A DNA stretch of 64,000 bases from an uncultured Pelagibacteraceae bacterium (GTDB lineage: Bacteria > Pseudomonadota > Alphaproteobacteria > Pelagibacterales > Pelagibacteraceae). Each line of letters starts with the position of its first letter. Position 1 is the first letter of the stretch. Where the stretch lies: the NCBI GenBank assembly GCA_902603475.1, contig CACKUZ010000001.1, positions 18,726 through 82,725 of the forward strand. The letters are read 5' to 3'. Below, piece by piece: positions 34,223 to 45,401 of this stretch. The notes under the pieces were generated by a model, which saw nothing but the letters and a program-made list of their open reading frames with translations, had not been told where the DNA came from and ran no database searches. The translations under genes were made by a program, and so were the position numbers.

Positions 34223-34769
34223 TGCTTTGTTAGATGGACATTTTGTATTGTCATCTGGACTACATTCACCATCTTATGTGCAATGTGCAAAATTATTAAG
34301 CTTTCCAAACAAATCTGAAAAATTTACAAAATCTTTAGCAAGTAAAATAAAAAAAACATTTAAAAATATTGATTTAATTCTTTCACCAGCGATGGGTGGA
34401 ATTGTAATTGGTTATGAAATCGGAAGAGTTTTAAAAAAAGAAACAATCTTTTGTGAACGTGTTGAGGGAAATTTTAAGTTAAGAAGAGGTTTTTATATTA
34501 AAAAAAAATCAAGAGTTTTAATTATTGAAGATGTTATAACTACAGGAAAATCCAGTTTAGAATGTGCCAAATTAATAAAAAAATCTGGCGCAATTTTATT
34601 AGGATTTGCGTGTTTAATTGATAGATCTAGTAAGCAAACTTTAAAAATAAAAAGAAAAAATATAATTTCACAAGTAAAATTAAAAATTCCAACTTTCAAA
34701 AAAAAAAATATTCCAGAAAGTCTAAAGAAAATTCCAATTACCAAACCTGGAAGTAGATTTTTAAAATGA
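34179..34769 (+). CDS. pyrE: Orotate phosphoribosyltransferase
   Basis: GHFVLSSGLHSPSYVQCAKLL; PRPP loop VLIIEDVITTGKSS. Confidence 0.94.
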   Translation: MLSLKNSLAVLRKTNALLDGHFVLSSGLHSPSYVQCAKLLSFPNKSEKFTKSLASKIKKTFKNIDLILSPAMGGIVIGYEIGRVLKKETIFCERVEGNFKLRRGFYIKKKSRVLIIEDVITTGKSSLECAKLIKKSGAILLGFACLIDRSSKQTLKIKRKNIISQVKLKIPTFKKKNIPESLKKIPITKPGSRFLK

Positions 34770-35485
34770 AAAAGAGACTAGGTGTAAATATTGACCATGT
34801 TGCAACGTTGAGAAATGCTAGAGGTGAAAAACATCCTGATCCCTATTCTGTAGCTTTAGATGTTTTAAAGGCTGGCGCAGACTCTATTACTGTTCATTTA
34901 AGAGAGGATAGGCGGCATATTAATGATATGGATTTAAAAATTCTCTCATCAGATAAATCAATACCTATTAATTTGGAAATAGCTTCAGATCCAAAAATGA
35001 TTAATATTGCATTAAAAAATAAACCTTCTTTTATTTGTCTTGTTCCTGAAAAAAGAAATGAAGTTACTACTGAAGGAGGATTAAATTTGAAAAAGAATAA
35101 AAATAAAATCAAAAAAATATTAGAAATTTTTAATAGAAATAATATTAGAACAAGCTTATTTATAAATCCATCTCTGCAAGATATAAAATTATCAAAAATC
35201 TTAGGAAGCAAATGTATAGAAATACACACAGGTAAGATTTCTAACCAAATAAAACAAAAAAAAAATTATACTAAAGAGCTAAATAAAATTAAAAAATGTG
35301 CCTTTTATGGAAATAAAATAGGTTTAGAGGTTCATGCTGGACATGGTATGGATTATAAGACAACAAAAATACTAAATAAGATAAAACATATTGAGGAATT
35401 CAATATAGGTCACTTTATAATTGGAGAGTCTGTCTCACATAGTATCTCAAAAGTAGTTAAACAATTTATTAAAATATTAAGATAA
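34766..35485 (+). CDS. pdxJ: Pyridoxine 5'-phosphate synthase
   Basis: LGVNIDHVATLRNARGEKHPDP; HAGHGMDYKT. Confidence 0.96.
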   Translation: MKKRLGVNIDHVATLRNARGEKHPDPYSVALDVLKAGADSITVHLREDRRHINDMDLKILSSDKSIPINLEIASDPKMINIALKNKPSFICLVPEKRNEVTTEGGLNLKKNKNKIKKILEIFNRNNIRTSLFINPSLQDIKLSKILGSKCIEIHTGKISNQIKQKKNYTKELNKIKKCAFYGNKIGLEVHAGHGMDYKTTKILNKIKHIEEFNIGHFIIGESVSHSISKVVKQFIKILR

Positions 35486-35874
35486 TGCATATAATAGGAA
35501 ATGGTGTTGATATTATTAAAAACAGTAGAATAAATAATTCATTAAAAATTAAAGGTTTTTTAAAAAGAATTTTTACAAAAAATGAAATTCGACATGGAAA
35601 AAAATTAAAAAATAAAATTAATTTTTATGCGAAAAGATTTGCTGCAAAAGAGGCATTTGTTAAGGCAATTGGGACTGGCTTTAGATCAGATATAAATTTT
35701 ATAGATATTGAAATTAAGAATTATAGAAATGGAAAACCATATATTTCTCTATCAAAAAAATTAAACAATTTTTTGCAAAAAAAATTTAAAATACAAAAAT
35801 ATAAAATCTTTTTATCACTTTCTGATGAAAAAGATTATTCAATAGCGTTTGTTGTTATAGATAAAAAAATATGA
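35485..35874 (+). CDS. acpS: Holo-[acyl-carrier-protein] synthase
   Basis: IIGNGVDIIKNSRI; FAAKEAFVKAIGTGF; HFxLS-equivalent region. Confidence 0.93.
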   Translation: MHIIGNGVDIIKNSRINNSLKIKGFLKRIFTKNEIRHGKKLKNKINFYAKRFAAKEAFVKAIGTGFRSDINFIDIEIKNYRNGKPYISLSKKLNNFLQKKFKIQKYKIFLSLSDEKDYSIAFVVIDKKI

Positions 35875-36599
35875 AAAAAATAATAATTGAAAATCTTAAA
35901 ACTATCTTTTATGCACTTATCATTGCAGTTTTAATTAGATCTATTTTGTTGCAACCTTTTTACATTCCTTCATCGTCAATGGAACCAAATTTATTAGTTG
36001 GAGATAGACTTTTTGTCACTAAATTCACATATGGTTATAGCAAACATTCCTTTCCATTTAGTCCACCAATTTTCGAAAACCGTATTTTTACTAATAATCC
36101 TGAAAGAGGTGACGTTGCAGTATTTAAAACACCGGCCGACAATAGAACGGATTATATAAAGCGTGTTATTGGTTTACCAGGTGATACAATTCAGTTTATT
36201 AATGGTGATCTTTATCTTAATGGAAATCAAATTTTAAAAACAATTAAATCTAAAAATATCACTAATTATTGTGGTAAATCAAAAATAAAAGTTAACACAT
36301 TTGAAGAAAAACTTCCAAACGGTAAAGTTTATTTGGCATCATATAGAACAGATATTACTTTCGCTAATACGGATAAATACCTAGTTCCAAAAGATCATTT
36401 ATTTTTCTTAGGAGATAATAGGGATTGCTCAAAAGACAGTAGATTTTTATCTGAAGTTGGATATGTCCATAAAAATAATCTTGTAGGTGAGGCTCAAATA
36501 TTGTTTTTTTCATCAGATCCATTTGTAGGAAGCATTATCAAATTTTGGAATTGGAATGAAATATTAAGGTTAAATAGATTTTTCAAATTAATTGATTAA
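35871..36599 (+). CDS. lepB: Signal peptidase I
   Basis: IPSSSMEPNLLVGDRLFV; KRVIGLPGD; GDNRDCSKDSR. Confidence 0.96.
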   Translation: MKKIIIENLKTIFYALIIAVLIRSILLQPFYIPSSSMEPNLLVGDRLFVTKFTYGYSKHSFPFSPPIFENRIFTNNPERGDVAVFKTPADNRTDYIKRVIGLPGDTIQFINGDLYLNGNQILKTIKSKNITNYCGKSKIKVNTFEEKLPNGKVYLASYRTDITFANTDKYLVPKDHLFFLGDNRDCSKDSRFLSEVGYVHKNNLVGEAQILFFSSDPFVGSIIKFWNWNEILRLNRFFKLID

Positions 36600-36601
36600 T
36601 T

Positions 36602-37267
36602 ATGAGCACTCTTAAAAACCTTCAAAAAAAAATTAAAATAAATTTCAAAAATGAAAAAATCCTTTTACAAGCCATCACCCACAAGAGTTATGATCCAAAT
36701 AATAATTATGAAAATCTTGAATTTTTAGGTGATAGAGTGCTAGGACTTGTTGTTTCAAAAAAATTATATGAACTTTATCCAAACGAAAAAGTAGGGTCTT
36801 TAGATAAAAAATTAGCTTCATTGGTTAACAAAAATAAATGTTTAGAAGTAGGAAATTCATTAAGCCTTAAAGAATTTGTAATTACAGGTAATTCTAAGTC
36901 GAGCAAAAACATTGTTGAAAATAAAATTATCTCGGATTGCTGCGAGGCTTTAATTGGAGCAATTTATTTAGATAAAGGATTAGAAGTTTCTAAAAGTTTT
37001 ATTCTTAAACTATGGAAAGATTTAATAAACGATGCAGAAACTACATTTGTTGATGCCAAAACGCAACTGCAGGAATACTCTTTAAAAAATTTTAAAATAT
37101 TGCCTATTTATAAATTAGTTTCTAACACAGGGCCAAGACATAAGCCAAATTTTAAAGTTGGGGTAAAACTTAAAAATAGTACATATGTTTACGCAATTGG
37201 ATCTTCAAAAAAAAATGCAGAGCAATCTGCAGCCTTAGAACTTCTTAAAAAAATTAAGCAAAAATGA
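36602..37267 (+). CDS. rnc: Ribonuclease III
   Basis: NLEFLGDRVLGLVVS; dsRBD with GSSKKNAEQSAALELLKK. Confidence 0.96.
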   Translation: MSTLKNLQKKIKINFKNEKILLQAITHKSYDPNNNYENLEFLGDRVLGLVVSKKLYELYPNEKVGSLDKKLASLVNKNKCLEVGNSLSLKEFVITGNSKSSKNIVENKIISDCCEALIGAIYLDKGLEVSKSFILKLWKDLINDAETTFVDAKTQLQEYSLKNFKILPIYKLVSNTGPRHKPNFKVGVKLKNSTYVYAIGSSKKNAEQSAALELLKKIKQK

Positions 37268-37938
37268 ATTGGCAAGATAAAGGATATTTATTGTCTTCGA
37301 ATAAATATAATGAAAATTCATCAATAGCCGAATTTTACACAGAAAATAATGGAAAAATAGTTGGTGTAATTTTTGGATCAACTTCAAAAAAGATTAAAAA
37401 TTATTTGCTTATAGGTAATAAATTTCACATAAATTCGAAACTAAGAGAGGATGGCAGACTTGGCTATCTAAAGGTTGAGATTGATGAAATTAAGACGCCT
37501 GTTTATTTAGAAAATAAAAAAAAACTATTTTGTATTATATATTGTATGAATTTGATTAAAATTCTTACTGCTGAAAATGAGAATAATATTGAAATATATA
37601 ATCTAATAGAAAAATTATTCAAAATAATTGAACTTGATAATTGGCTAGTTGAATTTTTATATTTAGAGCTAAATATATTAAAGTCTGTAGGATACGATAT
37701 TAACTTTAAAGATTATGTGGTTGGTAAAAGCATAAATGGTCAAACAAAATATATTGTAGACTCAAGTCAAAAAATCATACCCAATTTTTTAATAGATAAA
37801 AATATTATTCCTGAAAATTTAAAAGATATATACAGTGGCTTTTCCATAGTTGGAGATTTTTTGGATAAAACAATTATCAAACCTAATAACAAGAATTATC
37901 CATCTTCAAGAAATGATTTTGTTAATTTGTTGAAATAA
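37264..37938 (+). CDS. recO: DNA repair protein RecO
   Basis: OB-like N-terminus WQDKGYLLSSNKYNENSSIAEFYT; position after rnc. Confidence 0.85.
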   Translation: MNWQDKGYLLSSNKYNENSSIAEFYTENNGKIVGVIFGSTSKKIKNYLLIGNKFHINSKLREDGRLGYLKVEIDEIKTPVYLENKKKLFCIIYCMNLIKILTAENENNIEIYNLIEKLFKIIELDNWLVEFLYLELNILKSVGYDINFKDYVVGKSINGQTKYIVDSSQKIIPNFLIDKNIIPENLKDIYSGFSIVGDFLDKTIIKPNNKNYPSSRNDFVNLLK

Positions 37939-38919
37939 TTAAAGATCAATTTGATCGGCAAAATAAGTTACAATGCCGTTTGCTCCAGCTCTTTTAAACG
38001 AAATAAGAGACTCTTTTATTGAGGCTGTATCTATTAATTTTTTATTAATTCCATTCATTATCAAACTGTATTCTCCAGAAACTTGGTATGCAAATACTGG
38101 TATTTTGAAATTATCTTTTACTTTTTTTATTATATCAAGATAGGGCATTCCAGGTTTTACCATCACCATATCAGCACCTTCTTTTATATCTAATGAAACT
38201 TCTCTCAAAGATTCATCTGAATTTCTAAAATCCATTTGGTATGTTTTTTTATCACCTTTTAGTAATTTTTTTGATCCAACAGCATCTCTAAATGGTCCAT
38301 AAAAGCTAGATGAAAATTTAACTGCATATGATAATATTTGCACGTCATTTAAATTATTTTTATCTAATGCTGATCGAATTTTACCAATTCTGCCATCCAT
38401 CATATCTGAAGGTGCGATAACATCACATCCCATTTTGGCCTGCAGCACTGCTTGTTTGGTAAGTATTTCTAAAGTCTTATCATTTAGAATATTGCTTTTA
38501 TTTAATAATCCATCATGTCCATGAGAAGTGTATGGATCTAGAGCCACATCGCACATAATACCAATTTTGTTCTTAAATTTCTTTTTAATAAAGTTTATCC
38601 CTCTGCAAACTAAATTGTCTGGATTTAAAGCTTCAGATCCTTTTTCATCTTTCTTTGTTGGACTTGTGTATGGAAATAAAGCAACCATAGGTATTCCTTT
38701 TTTTATTGCTTTACCCACAACTGTATTAAGTTTATCTACACTATATCTAAATACATTTGGCATAGATTTTATTGATTCTTTTTTATTTTTTCCTTCAATT
38801 AAGAAAATTGGCAGTATCAAATCACTATAAGATAAAGAACTTTCTTGAACTAATTTTCTAGACCAAGCATATTTTCTTGATCTTCTAAGCCTTAAATTTG
38901 GGTATTTACCTGTAATCAT
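37939..38919 (-). CDS. hemB: Delta-aminolevulinic acid dehydratase
   Basis: NLRLRRSRKYAWSRKL; DVALDPYTSHGHDGL; MVKPGMPYLDI. Start set to the internal ATG at 38919. Confidence 0.96.
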   Translation of the reverse strand: MITGKYPNLRLRRSRKYAWSRKLVQESSLSYSDLILPIFLIEGKNKKESIKSMPNVFRYSVDKLNTVVGKAIKKGIPMVALFPYTSPTKKDEKGSEALNPDNLVCRGINFIKKKFKNKIGIMCDVALDPYTSHGHDGLLNKSNILNDKTLEILTKQAVLQAKMGCDVIAPSDMMDGRIGKIRSALDKNNLNDVQILSYAVKFSSSFYGPFRDAVGSKKLLKGDKKTYQMDFRNSDESLREVSLDIKEGADMVMVKPGMPYLDIIKKVKDNFKIPVFAYQVSGEYSLIMNGINKKLIDTASIKESLISFKRAGANGIVTYFADQIDL

Positions 38920-38987
38920 ATTGTATTTTATAATGCGACAAAATCTATTATACAAATATATATATAAATGAGTAGAAAACAATCTTC

Positions 38988-39632
38988 ATGATAGACAATA
39001 AAGAAAAAATCGTAAACTTAAACCTACATAATCAAGCTGACAGAGTTTTAAACTTTAGTGATTTTCAAAAACAGACAATACAATTTGATATTGATAAACT
39101 TCAAGATGCTTATAACCAAATCATACAAATCAAAAAATTTGATGATGGAGGTGGCGTAACTAACTTTGGTGCAATTTCTTTAACACAAATACCAGGAGAC
39201 CCAGACTCAATAAAAGGTAGTAAAGCTCGAGGTGTTTATTGGACTAAGCCAGATAAATCTGGAAAAGAAGTTTCAAGAGATGTGGATATAGACGAGTCTA
39301 AATACAGTGAATTCATAAGAGATTATGAAAATACTTATTTTAAAGAAGTTTATGATGTTCTTTCATCAAAATATAAATTAGGTAGAGTGAGAATTTTATT
39401 AAAAGAACCAAGATCAACATTAAGCTGGCATAGAGATCCAGAGCCTAGATTGCATATACCAATTATAACAAATCCAGGTTGCTTGATGGTTATCGATAAT
39501 GTAGCTAAGCATATGCCTGCCGATGGATCAGTTTGGGTTACTAACAATACAAAATATCATAATGCGTTTAATGGTGGTGAAGAAAATAGAATACACCTAG
39601 TTGCGTGTGTTTTAGATTATAAATTTAATTAA
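38988..39632 (+). CDS. Putative 2-oxoglutarate/Fe(II) oxygenase (Asp/Asn beta-hydroxylase-like fold)
   Basis: HRDPEPRLHIPI (HxD) and distal H..R in YHNAFNGGEENRIHLVACV. Confidence 0.65.
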   Translation: MIDNKEKIVNLNLHNQADRVLNFSDFQKQTIQFDIDKLQDAYNQIIQIKKFDDGGGVTNFGAISLTQIPGDPDSIKGSKARGVYWTKPDKSGKEVSRDVDIDESKYSEFIRDYENTYFKEVYDVLSSKYKLGRVRILLKEPRSTLSWHRDPEPRLHIPIITNPGCLMVIDNVAKHMPADGSVWVTNNTKYHNAFNGGEENRIHLVACVLDYKFN

Positions 39633-39633
39633 T

Positions 39634-40053
39634 TTGAAAAAAATCTTTATTGCATCAGATCACGCTGGTTTTAAATTAAAAGAAAGTATTAAAAAAAATT
39701 TTTCTACAAAGTTTAATGTTTTAGATTTAGGACCAAAAAATTCAAAAAAATCAGTAAACTATCCAGATTATGCCCATAAATTATCCAAAAAGATAAAAAA
39801 AGAGGATGTTGGCATTTTAGTATGTGGTTCTGGTATGGGTATGGCAATGACTGCAAATAAGCATAAAAATATAAGAGCGGCATTATGTTATTCGGTAAAA
39901 AACGCTAAATTATCTAGATTGCATAATGATGCAAATGTTATTACATTAGGAGAAAGGTTGATTAGTAAAAATTTAGCCTTTAAATGTATAAATACATTCT
40001 TAAGCACTGAGTTTGAGGGTGGAAGACACTTAAAAAGAGTTAAAAAAATATAA
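39634..40053 (+). CDS. rpiB: Ribose-5-phosphate isomerase B
   Basis: [44 protein letters not shown] start. Confidence 0.94.
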   Translation: MKKIFIASDHAGFKLKESIKKNFSTKFNVLDLGPKNSKKSVNYPDYAHKLSKKIKKEDVGILVCGSGMGMAMTANKHKNIRAALCYSVKNAKLSRLHNDANVITLGERLISKNLAFKCINTFLSTEFEGGRHLKRVKKI

Positions 40054-40057
40054 AATT

Positions 40058-41368
40058 ATGTCAAGTGAAACAAAATATTTGAATAGTGAGTATAAAGACT
40101 TTTTTGAAAAAAGTTTATTAGATAGTGATCCTGAAATTTATAAAGCTATTAATGACGAGCTAGTTAGACAACAAAATCATATCGAGCTAATTGCATCTGA
40201 AAATATTGTATCTCAAGCAGTTTTAGAAGCTCAAGGATCGGTCTTAACAAATAAGTATGCAGAGGGTTATCCTGGCAAAAGATATTATAATGGTTGTGAA
40301 CATGTGGATGTTGCGGAACAATTAGCTATAGATAGACTTAAAGAATTATTTAATTGTAAATTTGCCAACGCTCAACCTCACTCAGGTGCACAAGCAAACG
40401 GTGCTGTGTTTTTAGCTTTGTTAAAACCTGGTGATACTTTTATGGGAATGAGTTTGAATTCAGGAGGACATATTACTCATGGTTTAAAAATTTCTATGTC
40501 AGGAAAATGGTTTAATGCAATTGGATATGAAGTTGACAAAGTATCTGAACTTATTGATTATGATAATGTTGAAAAACTTGCACTAGAGCACAAACCTAAA
40601 CTTATAATTGCTGGTGGAAGTGCTTATTCAAGAGTAATTGATTTTAAAAGATTTAGAGAAATAGCTGATAAGGTTGGAGCATACTTAATGGTTGATATGG
40701 CTCATTTTTCAGGTTTAGTTGCTGGTAAAGGATACCCAAATCCTTGTGACTATGCACATGTAGTTACATCAACTACTCACAAAGTATTTAGAAGTGCAAG
40801 AGGCGGAATTATATTAACCAATCATGAAGATCTATCCAAAAAATTTAATACTGCAGTTTTCCCTGGATACCAAGGAGGACCATTAATGCATATTATAGCT
40901 GCCAAAGCTGTTGGATTTAAAGAAGCACTAAAACCAGAATTTAAAGATTATATAAAAACAGTTTTAGCTAATGCAAAAATTTTAGCTGAGACATTAAAAA
41001 ATAATGGTTTTAAAATTTATTCAGGCGGAACTGATACTCATCTGATGTTAGTTGATTTAAGACCTTTTAATGTAAAAGGCAATGTTGCTGCTGAAAGCCT
41101 TTCTAGAGCCAATATTACATGCAATAAAAACGGTATCCCATTTGATAGTGAAAGCCCAATGATAACATCTGGTATAAGACTTGGATCGCAGGCTGCTACA
41201 ACAAGAGGATTTGGGTTAAAGGAATTTCAAATAGTAGGTGATTTAATAACAAAAACTATAAAAGGGTTAGCTGAAAACCCTGAAGATAACTCTAAAACTG
41301 AAGATGAAGTAAGAAAAGAAGTTGTAAGTCTTTGTTCTAATTTCCCTATCTATAAACACTTAGGCTAA
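40058..41368 (+). CDS. glyA: Serine hydroxymethyltransferase
   Basis: [48 protein letters not shown]. Confidence 0.98.
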   Translation: MSSETKYLNSEYKDFFEKSLLDSDPEIYKAINDELVRQQNHIELIASENIVSQAVLEAQGSVLTNKYAEGYPGKRYYNGCEHVDVAEQLAIDRLKELFNCKFANAQPHSGAQANGAVFLALLKPGDTFMGMSLNSGGHITHGLKISMSGKWFNAIGYEVDKVSELIDYDNVEKLALEHKPKLIIAGGSAYSRVIDFKRFREIADKVGAYLMVDMAHFSGLVAGKGYPNPCDYAHVVTSTTHKVFRSARGGIILTNHEDLSKKFNTAVFPGYQGGPLMHIIAAKAVGFKEALKPEFKDYIKTVLANAKILAETLKNNGFKIYSGGTDTHLMLVDLRPFNVKGNVAAESLSRANITCNKNGIPFDSESPMITSGIRLGSQAATTRGFGLKEFQIVGDLITKTIKGLAENPEDNSKTEDEVRKEVVSLCSNFPIYKHLG

Positions 41369-41376
41369 ATTAATTT

Positions 41377-41835
41377 ATGATTTGTCCATGCAGCAAAAAA
41401 GGCGACACTTCAGTTGTTGATTCAAGACCCACAGAAGATGGAACTGCAATTAGAAGAAGAAGACTATGTAGCTGTGGTGAAAGATTTACAACATTTGAAA
41501 GAGTTCAATTTAGAGAACTCACAGTTGTTAAAAAAAACGGAAGAAAATCATCTTTTGATAGAGAAAAACTTTCAAAATCAATTTATGTCGCCTTAAAGAA
41601 AAGACCTATTGATACTGAGACGGCAGAAAAATTCATCTCTAAAATTAGTAGATCATTAGAAGAATTAGGTCAAAGCGAAATTTCATCTAATACGATTGGC
41701 ACAATGGTTATGGAGGGTTTAAAAGAGCTCGATCCTGTTGCATATGTCCGATTCGCATCAGTCTATAGAAACTTCAGAGAAGAAAAAGACTTTGTTCAAT
41801 TTGTGGATAGAATTGATGTCTTTAAAAAAAGATAA
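41377..41835 (+). CDS. nrdR: Transcriptional repressor NrdR
   Basis: [30 protein letters not shown]-cone. Confidence 0.96.
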   Translation: MICPCSKKGDTSVVDSRPTEDGTAIRRRRLCSCGERFTTFERVQFRELTVVKKNGRKSSFDREKLSKSIYVALKKRPIDTETAEKFISKISRSLEELGQSEISSNTIGTMVMEGLKELDPVAYVRFASVYRNFREEKDFVQFVDRIDVFKKR

Positions 41836-42913
41836 TTATAAATCATCAGATAAAAAAATTATGAACTTTGCTATAAATTTAGCAGAGAATAATAAGTATT
41901 TAACTGGCACAAATCCATCAGTTGGATGTGTAATTGTAAAAAATAATAAAATTTTATCTTTCGCAACAACAAACCATGGTGGTAGACCACATGCTGAAAG
42001 CATTGCCTTAAATAAAAATAGATATAATAAAGGAACATCGCTTTACTCGACACTCGAACCCTGTTCTCATCATGGTGAAACACCTCCTTGTACTAATGCA
42101 ATAATAAAAAATAAAGTTAAGAGAGTTTATTATTCAATTGAGGATAAAGATTTACGAACCTTCAATAAAACTAAAAAAATTTTAAAGTCTAAAAAAATAG
42201 TTACAATTTCTGGGCTACAAAAAAGAAATGTTAAGAAACTCTACAATGAATATAATTATATAAGATCTAAGAAAGCCCCTTATATAATAGGAAAAATTGC
42301 AAGTTCATCAAATTCATATATTTTAAGAAACAATTCTCATATAACAAATGAACATTCAAGGAGTGTTTCGCATATTTTAAGGTTTCAAAATCATGCAATA
42401 TTAACTTCTTACAAAACTATTAATACAGACAACCCCAAACTCAATTGTAGATTAAATGGATTAGAGAAATTTTCACCTACTGTGGTTGTAATCGATAAGA
42501 ATTTAAAAATAAAAATTAACTCTTATGTGATTAAAAATTCTACAAAAAGTAAATTAATTATATTTCACTGTTCTAAAAATATCTCAAAAATTAAATTACT
42601 AAAAAATAGAGGTGTTAAACTTATTTATCAAAAACTAGAAAATAAGACTAACTTTAACCTTAGAAAAGTTACACAAAAACTTTATACATTGGGTTTACAC
42701 AGGCTTTTGATAGAGGCTGGTAAGGATTTATTGACTAATCTTCTTAATGAAAATTTATTAAATGAATTCTATTTCTTTAAAAGCGACAAAATAATCTCTA
42801 ATAGAGATAAAATTAATATATCTTCATTATTAAAAATGATTAATAAAAACTACAAAAATAAAAAAAAAATAAACACATATTTAGATAAAGATATACTCAC
42901 TCACTACTATTAA
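41816..42913 (+). CDS. ribD: Riboflavin biosynthesis deaminase/reductase RibD
   Basis: [28 protein letters not shown]; start set to ATG 41816. Confidence 0.93.
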   Translation: MSLKKDNYKSSDKKIMNFAINLAENNKYLTGTNPSVGCVIVKNNKILSFATTNHGGRPHAESIALNKNRYNKGTSLYSTLEPCSHHGETPPCTNAIIKNKVKRVYYSIEDKDLRTFNKTKKILKSKKIVTISGLQKRNVKKLYNEYNYIRSKKAPYIIGKIASSSNSYILRNNSHITNEHSRSVSHILRFQNHAILTSYKTINTDNPKLNCRLNGLEKFSPTVVVIDKNLKIKINSYVIKNSTKSKLIIFHCSKNISKIKLLKNRGVKLIYQKLENKTNFNLRKVTQKLYTLGLHRLLIEAGKDLLTNLLNENLLNEFYFFKSDKIISNRDKINISSLLKMINKNYKNKKKINTYLDKDILTHYY

Positions 42914-42914
42914 A

Positions 42915-43508
42915 ATGTTTAATGGAATTATATTTAATAAAGGAATAATTAACGAAATCAAAAAAAGGGCAAAAGGAGTTAATCTATTTATAAAATCTTC
43001 ATTGAAAGTTTCGAATAAAGATCTTGGGATTTCAATTTCTTGTGATGGAGTTTGTCTTACTTTAATTTCTTATAAGAATAAGACTTTAGAATTCTATCTA
43101 TCAAATGAAACGTTGGCTAAATCAAAATTTAGAAATATTAAAATTGGAGATGAAATTAATTTAGAAAAACCCTTAAAATTTGGTGACAATATTTCAGGAC
43201 ACATCTGCCAAGGTCATGTTGATACTGTTTGTTCTGTAAAAAATATTAAGAAAGTTGATAAATCAAATATTTTTGAATTTAAAATAACAAAATCACTTAA
43301 AAAGCAATTAGTAGAAAAAGCTTCTATATTAATAAATGGAGTGTCACTAACAATATCAAAAATAAAAAAGAATTCTTTTGAAATATGGATTATTCCTCAC
43401 ACATTAAAACTAACTAATTTAATCAAATTAAAAAAAAATGATTTGGTTAATGTCGAGATTGACATTATGTCAAAATATGTAAAAAAATTTATCAATGAAA
43501 AAAAGTAA
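42915..43508 (+). CDS. ribE: Riboflavin synthase alpha chain
   Basis: MFNGIIFNKGIINEI; GHICQGHVDTV; duplicated lumazine-binding domains. Confidence 0.94.
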   Translation: MFNGIIFNKGIINEIKKRAKGVNLFIKSSLKVSNKDLGISISCDGVCLTLISYKNKTLEFYLSNETLAKSKFRNIKIGDEINLEKPLKFGDNISGHICQGHVDTVCSVKNIKKVDKSNIFEFKITKSLKKQLVEKASILINGVSLTISKIKKNSFEIWIIPHTLKLTNLIKLKKNDLVNVEIDIMSKYVKKFINEKK

Positions 43509-44610
43509 TTTTAGCTCAATAGAAAGTATAATTAAGACAGTTAAAAAAAATGGAATGTTTATTCTTGTTGACGATGAGAGCAAACATGAAGAAATGGAAA
43601 ATGAAGGTGATTTAGTAATTTCCACATCTGCTGTTAATCCTAATCATATTAATTTTATGGCTAAACATGCAAGAGGATTAATTTGTTTAGCAATGGATAA
43701 TACACAATCAAAAAAAATTGGATTAACTTTGGCCTCACCGATAAATCAATCTAGAAGCAAAACTGCTTTTACTTACTCTATAGAAGCTAAAAAAGGTGTT
43801 ACAACAGGTATATCAGCTTATGATCGTGCTAAAACAATTAAAGCTGCATCAAATAAAAATGCAAAAAAAAATGATATTGTATCTCCGGGACATGTTTTTC
43901 CAGTTATAGCTAGAGATGGAGGTGTACTTGTTAGAGCAGGACATACTGAGGCCTCTGTTGATATATCAAAACTTGCTAAAAAAAATAATTCAGCTGTTAT
44001 TTGTGAAATTATGGCAGATGACGGAAAAATGGCGACAGGTAAAACATTATTTAATTTTGCTAAAAAACATAAACTTAAAATAGGTAAGATCGAAGATTTA
44101 ATTGCTTATAGGTTAAAGAGAGAGAAACTTGTTAAATTAAAAAAAACTTCTTCAATAATTGTTCAAAAACAGAAATTTAAAATAAAAGTATTTGAAAATG
44201 TACTTGATGGATCGGAAAACTTTGCATTGATAAAAGGATCATTAAAAAAAGGAGTTATCCCTAGATTAAGAGTAATATCATCTAACGTAGTTCAAAATTA
44301 TTTAATTAATCAAAAACTGCCAAATTCATTTGATAAAACAATCTCATATTTCAAAAAATATAATAATTGTGTTCTTGTGTTTATAAGAGACCCTAATTTA
44401 AAGTCTGTAACTCAAACACTTAAACAGTACAAAAGTAAAACTTTTTATGAGAAAGGTCATGACAAATTGATTAGAAACTATGGTATAGGAGCTCAAATTA
44501 TTAAATCTTTAAATATTAAAAATATGATACTTGTTACTAGATCTAAAAAAAAAGTGATAGGTTTAGAAGGATATGGCATTAAAATTAAAAAACAGGAAAT
44601 TATAAAGTGA
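43495..44610 (+). CDS. ribB: 3,4-dihydroxy-2-butanone 4-phosphate synthase fused to a divergent GTP cyclohydrolase II-like domain (RibBX-type)
   Basis: ENEGDLVISTSAVNPNHINFMAKHARGLICLAM; GHVFPVIARDGGVLVRAGHTEASVD; C-terminal domain lacks the expected GCHII Cys ligands. Confidence 0.92.
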   Translation: MKKSNFSSIESIIKTVKKNGMFILVDDESKHEEMENEGDLVISTSAVNPNHINFMAKHARGLICLAMDNTQSKKIGLTLASPINQSRSKTAFTYSIEAKKGVTTGISAYDRAKTIKAASNKNAKKNDIVSPGHVFPVIARDGGVLVRAGHTEASVDISKLAKKNNSAVICEIMADDGKMATGKTLFNFAKKHKLKIGKIEDLIAYRLKREKLVKLKKTSSIIVQKQKFKIKVFENVLDGSENFALIKGSLKKGVIPRLRVISSNVVQNYLINQKLPNSFDKTISYFKKYNNCVLVFIRDPNLKSVTQTLKQYKSKTFYEKGHDKLIRNYGIGAQIIKSLNIKNMILVTRSKKKVIGLEGYGIKIKKQEIIK

Positions 44611-44993
44611 AAAAAAAAATTTTAATTGTTGTTGCAGATTATTACGAAACTATTGCTAGATCTTTATTAAATAGTGCAAAAAATAAAATAAAAAATAAAT
44701 GTAGTATAAAGGTAATTAATGTACCGGGTGCATTTGAGATACCTGTAACTATAGCAAAAAATTTAAATAAATTTAATGGGTTTATTGCTTTAGGATGCGT
44801 GATTAAAGGTGAAACACCTCATTTTGATTTTATATCAAAAGCAACTACTGATGCATTAATGACATTATCAATTACATCTAAGAAACCTGTGGGAAACGGT
44901 GTAATTACCTGCTTAAACAAAAAACAAGCATTTGCACGTGGCAAGAAAGGTTCAGAGGCTGCGGAGGCAGTTTTGTCTGTTCTTTCTCAATAA
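44607..44993 (+). CDS. ribH: 6,7-dimethyl-8-ribityllumazine synthase
   Basis: VPGAFEIPVTIAKNL; ALGCVIKGETPHFDFIS; RGKKGSEAAEAVL. Confidence 0.95.
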   Translation: MKKKILIVVADYYETIARSLLNSAKNKIKNKCSIKVINVPGAFEIPVTIAKNLNKFNGFIALGCVIKGETPHFDFISKATTDALMTLSITSKKPVGNGVITCLNKKQAFARGKKGSEAAEAVLSVLSQ

Positions 44994-44996
44994 ATT

Positions 44997-45401
44997 ATGA
45001 CAGTTCCATTTTCACCACAAAGAAATCCTAGGGTAATAATTATACAAAAACTTTATGGGAAACTTTTTAATAACGAAGAAAATATAACTTTTCCTAAACA
45101 TAGATTTAAAAAGTTTATCAAAGATATCGTTAATGGAACTATCGAGAGAGAAGAGTTAATAAATACAGAAATAAATAATCATTTGGAACAAGATTTAAAA
45201 ATAAAAAATATGGATAAAGTTTTTCAAATTATAATTAAAAGTGCAATTTTTGAATTTTTATATAAACCAAACACTTCAATCAAAATTATTATTAACGAAT
45301 ATTTGAAAGCATCAAATTTTTTCATTGATGACTCACAAACTAAATATTTAAATGCTTTATTAGATAAAATTTCAAAAAAAATTAGAATTAGCAATGAATG
45401 A
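44997..45401 (+). CDS. nusB: Transcription antitermination protein NusB
   Basis: PRVIIIQKLYGKLF; INEYLKASNFFID; between ribH and thiL. Confidence 0.85.
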   Translation: MTVPFSPQRNPRVIIIQKLYGKLFNNEENITFPKHRFKKFIKDIVNGTIEREELINTEINNHLEQDLKIKNMDKVFQIIIKSAIFEFLYKPNTSIKIIINEYLKASNFFIDDSQTKYLNALLDKISKKIRISNE

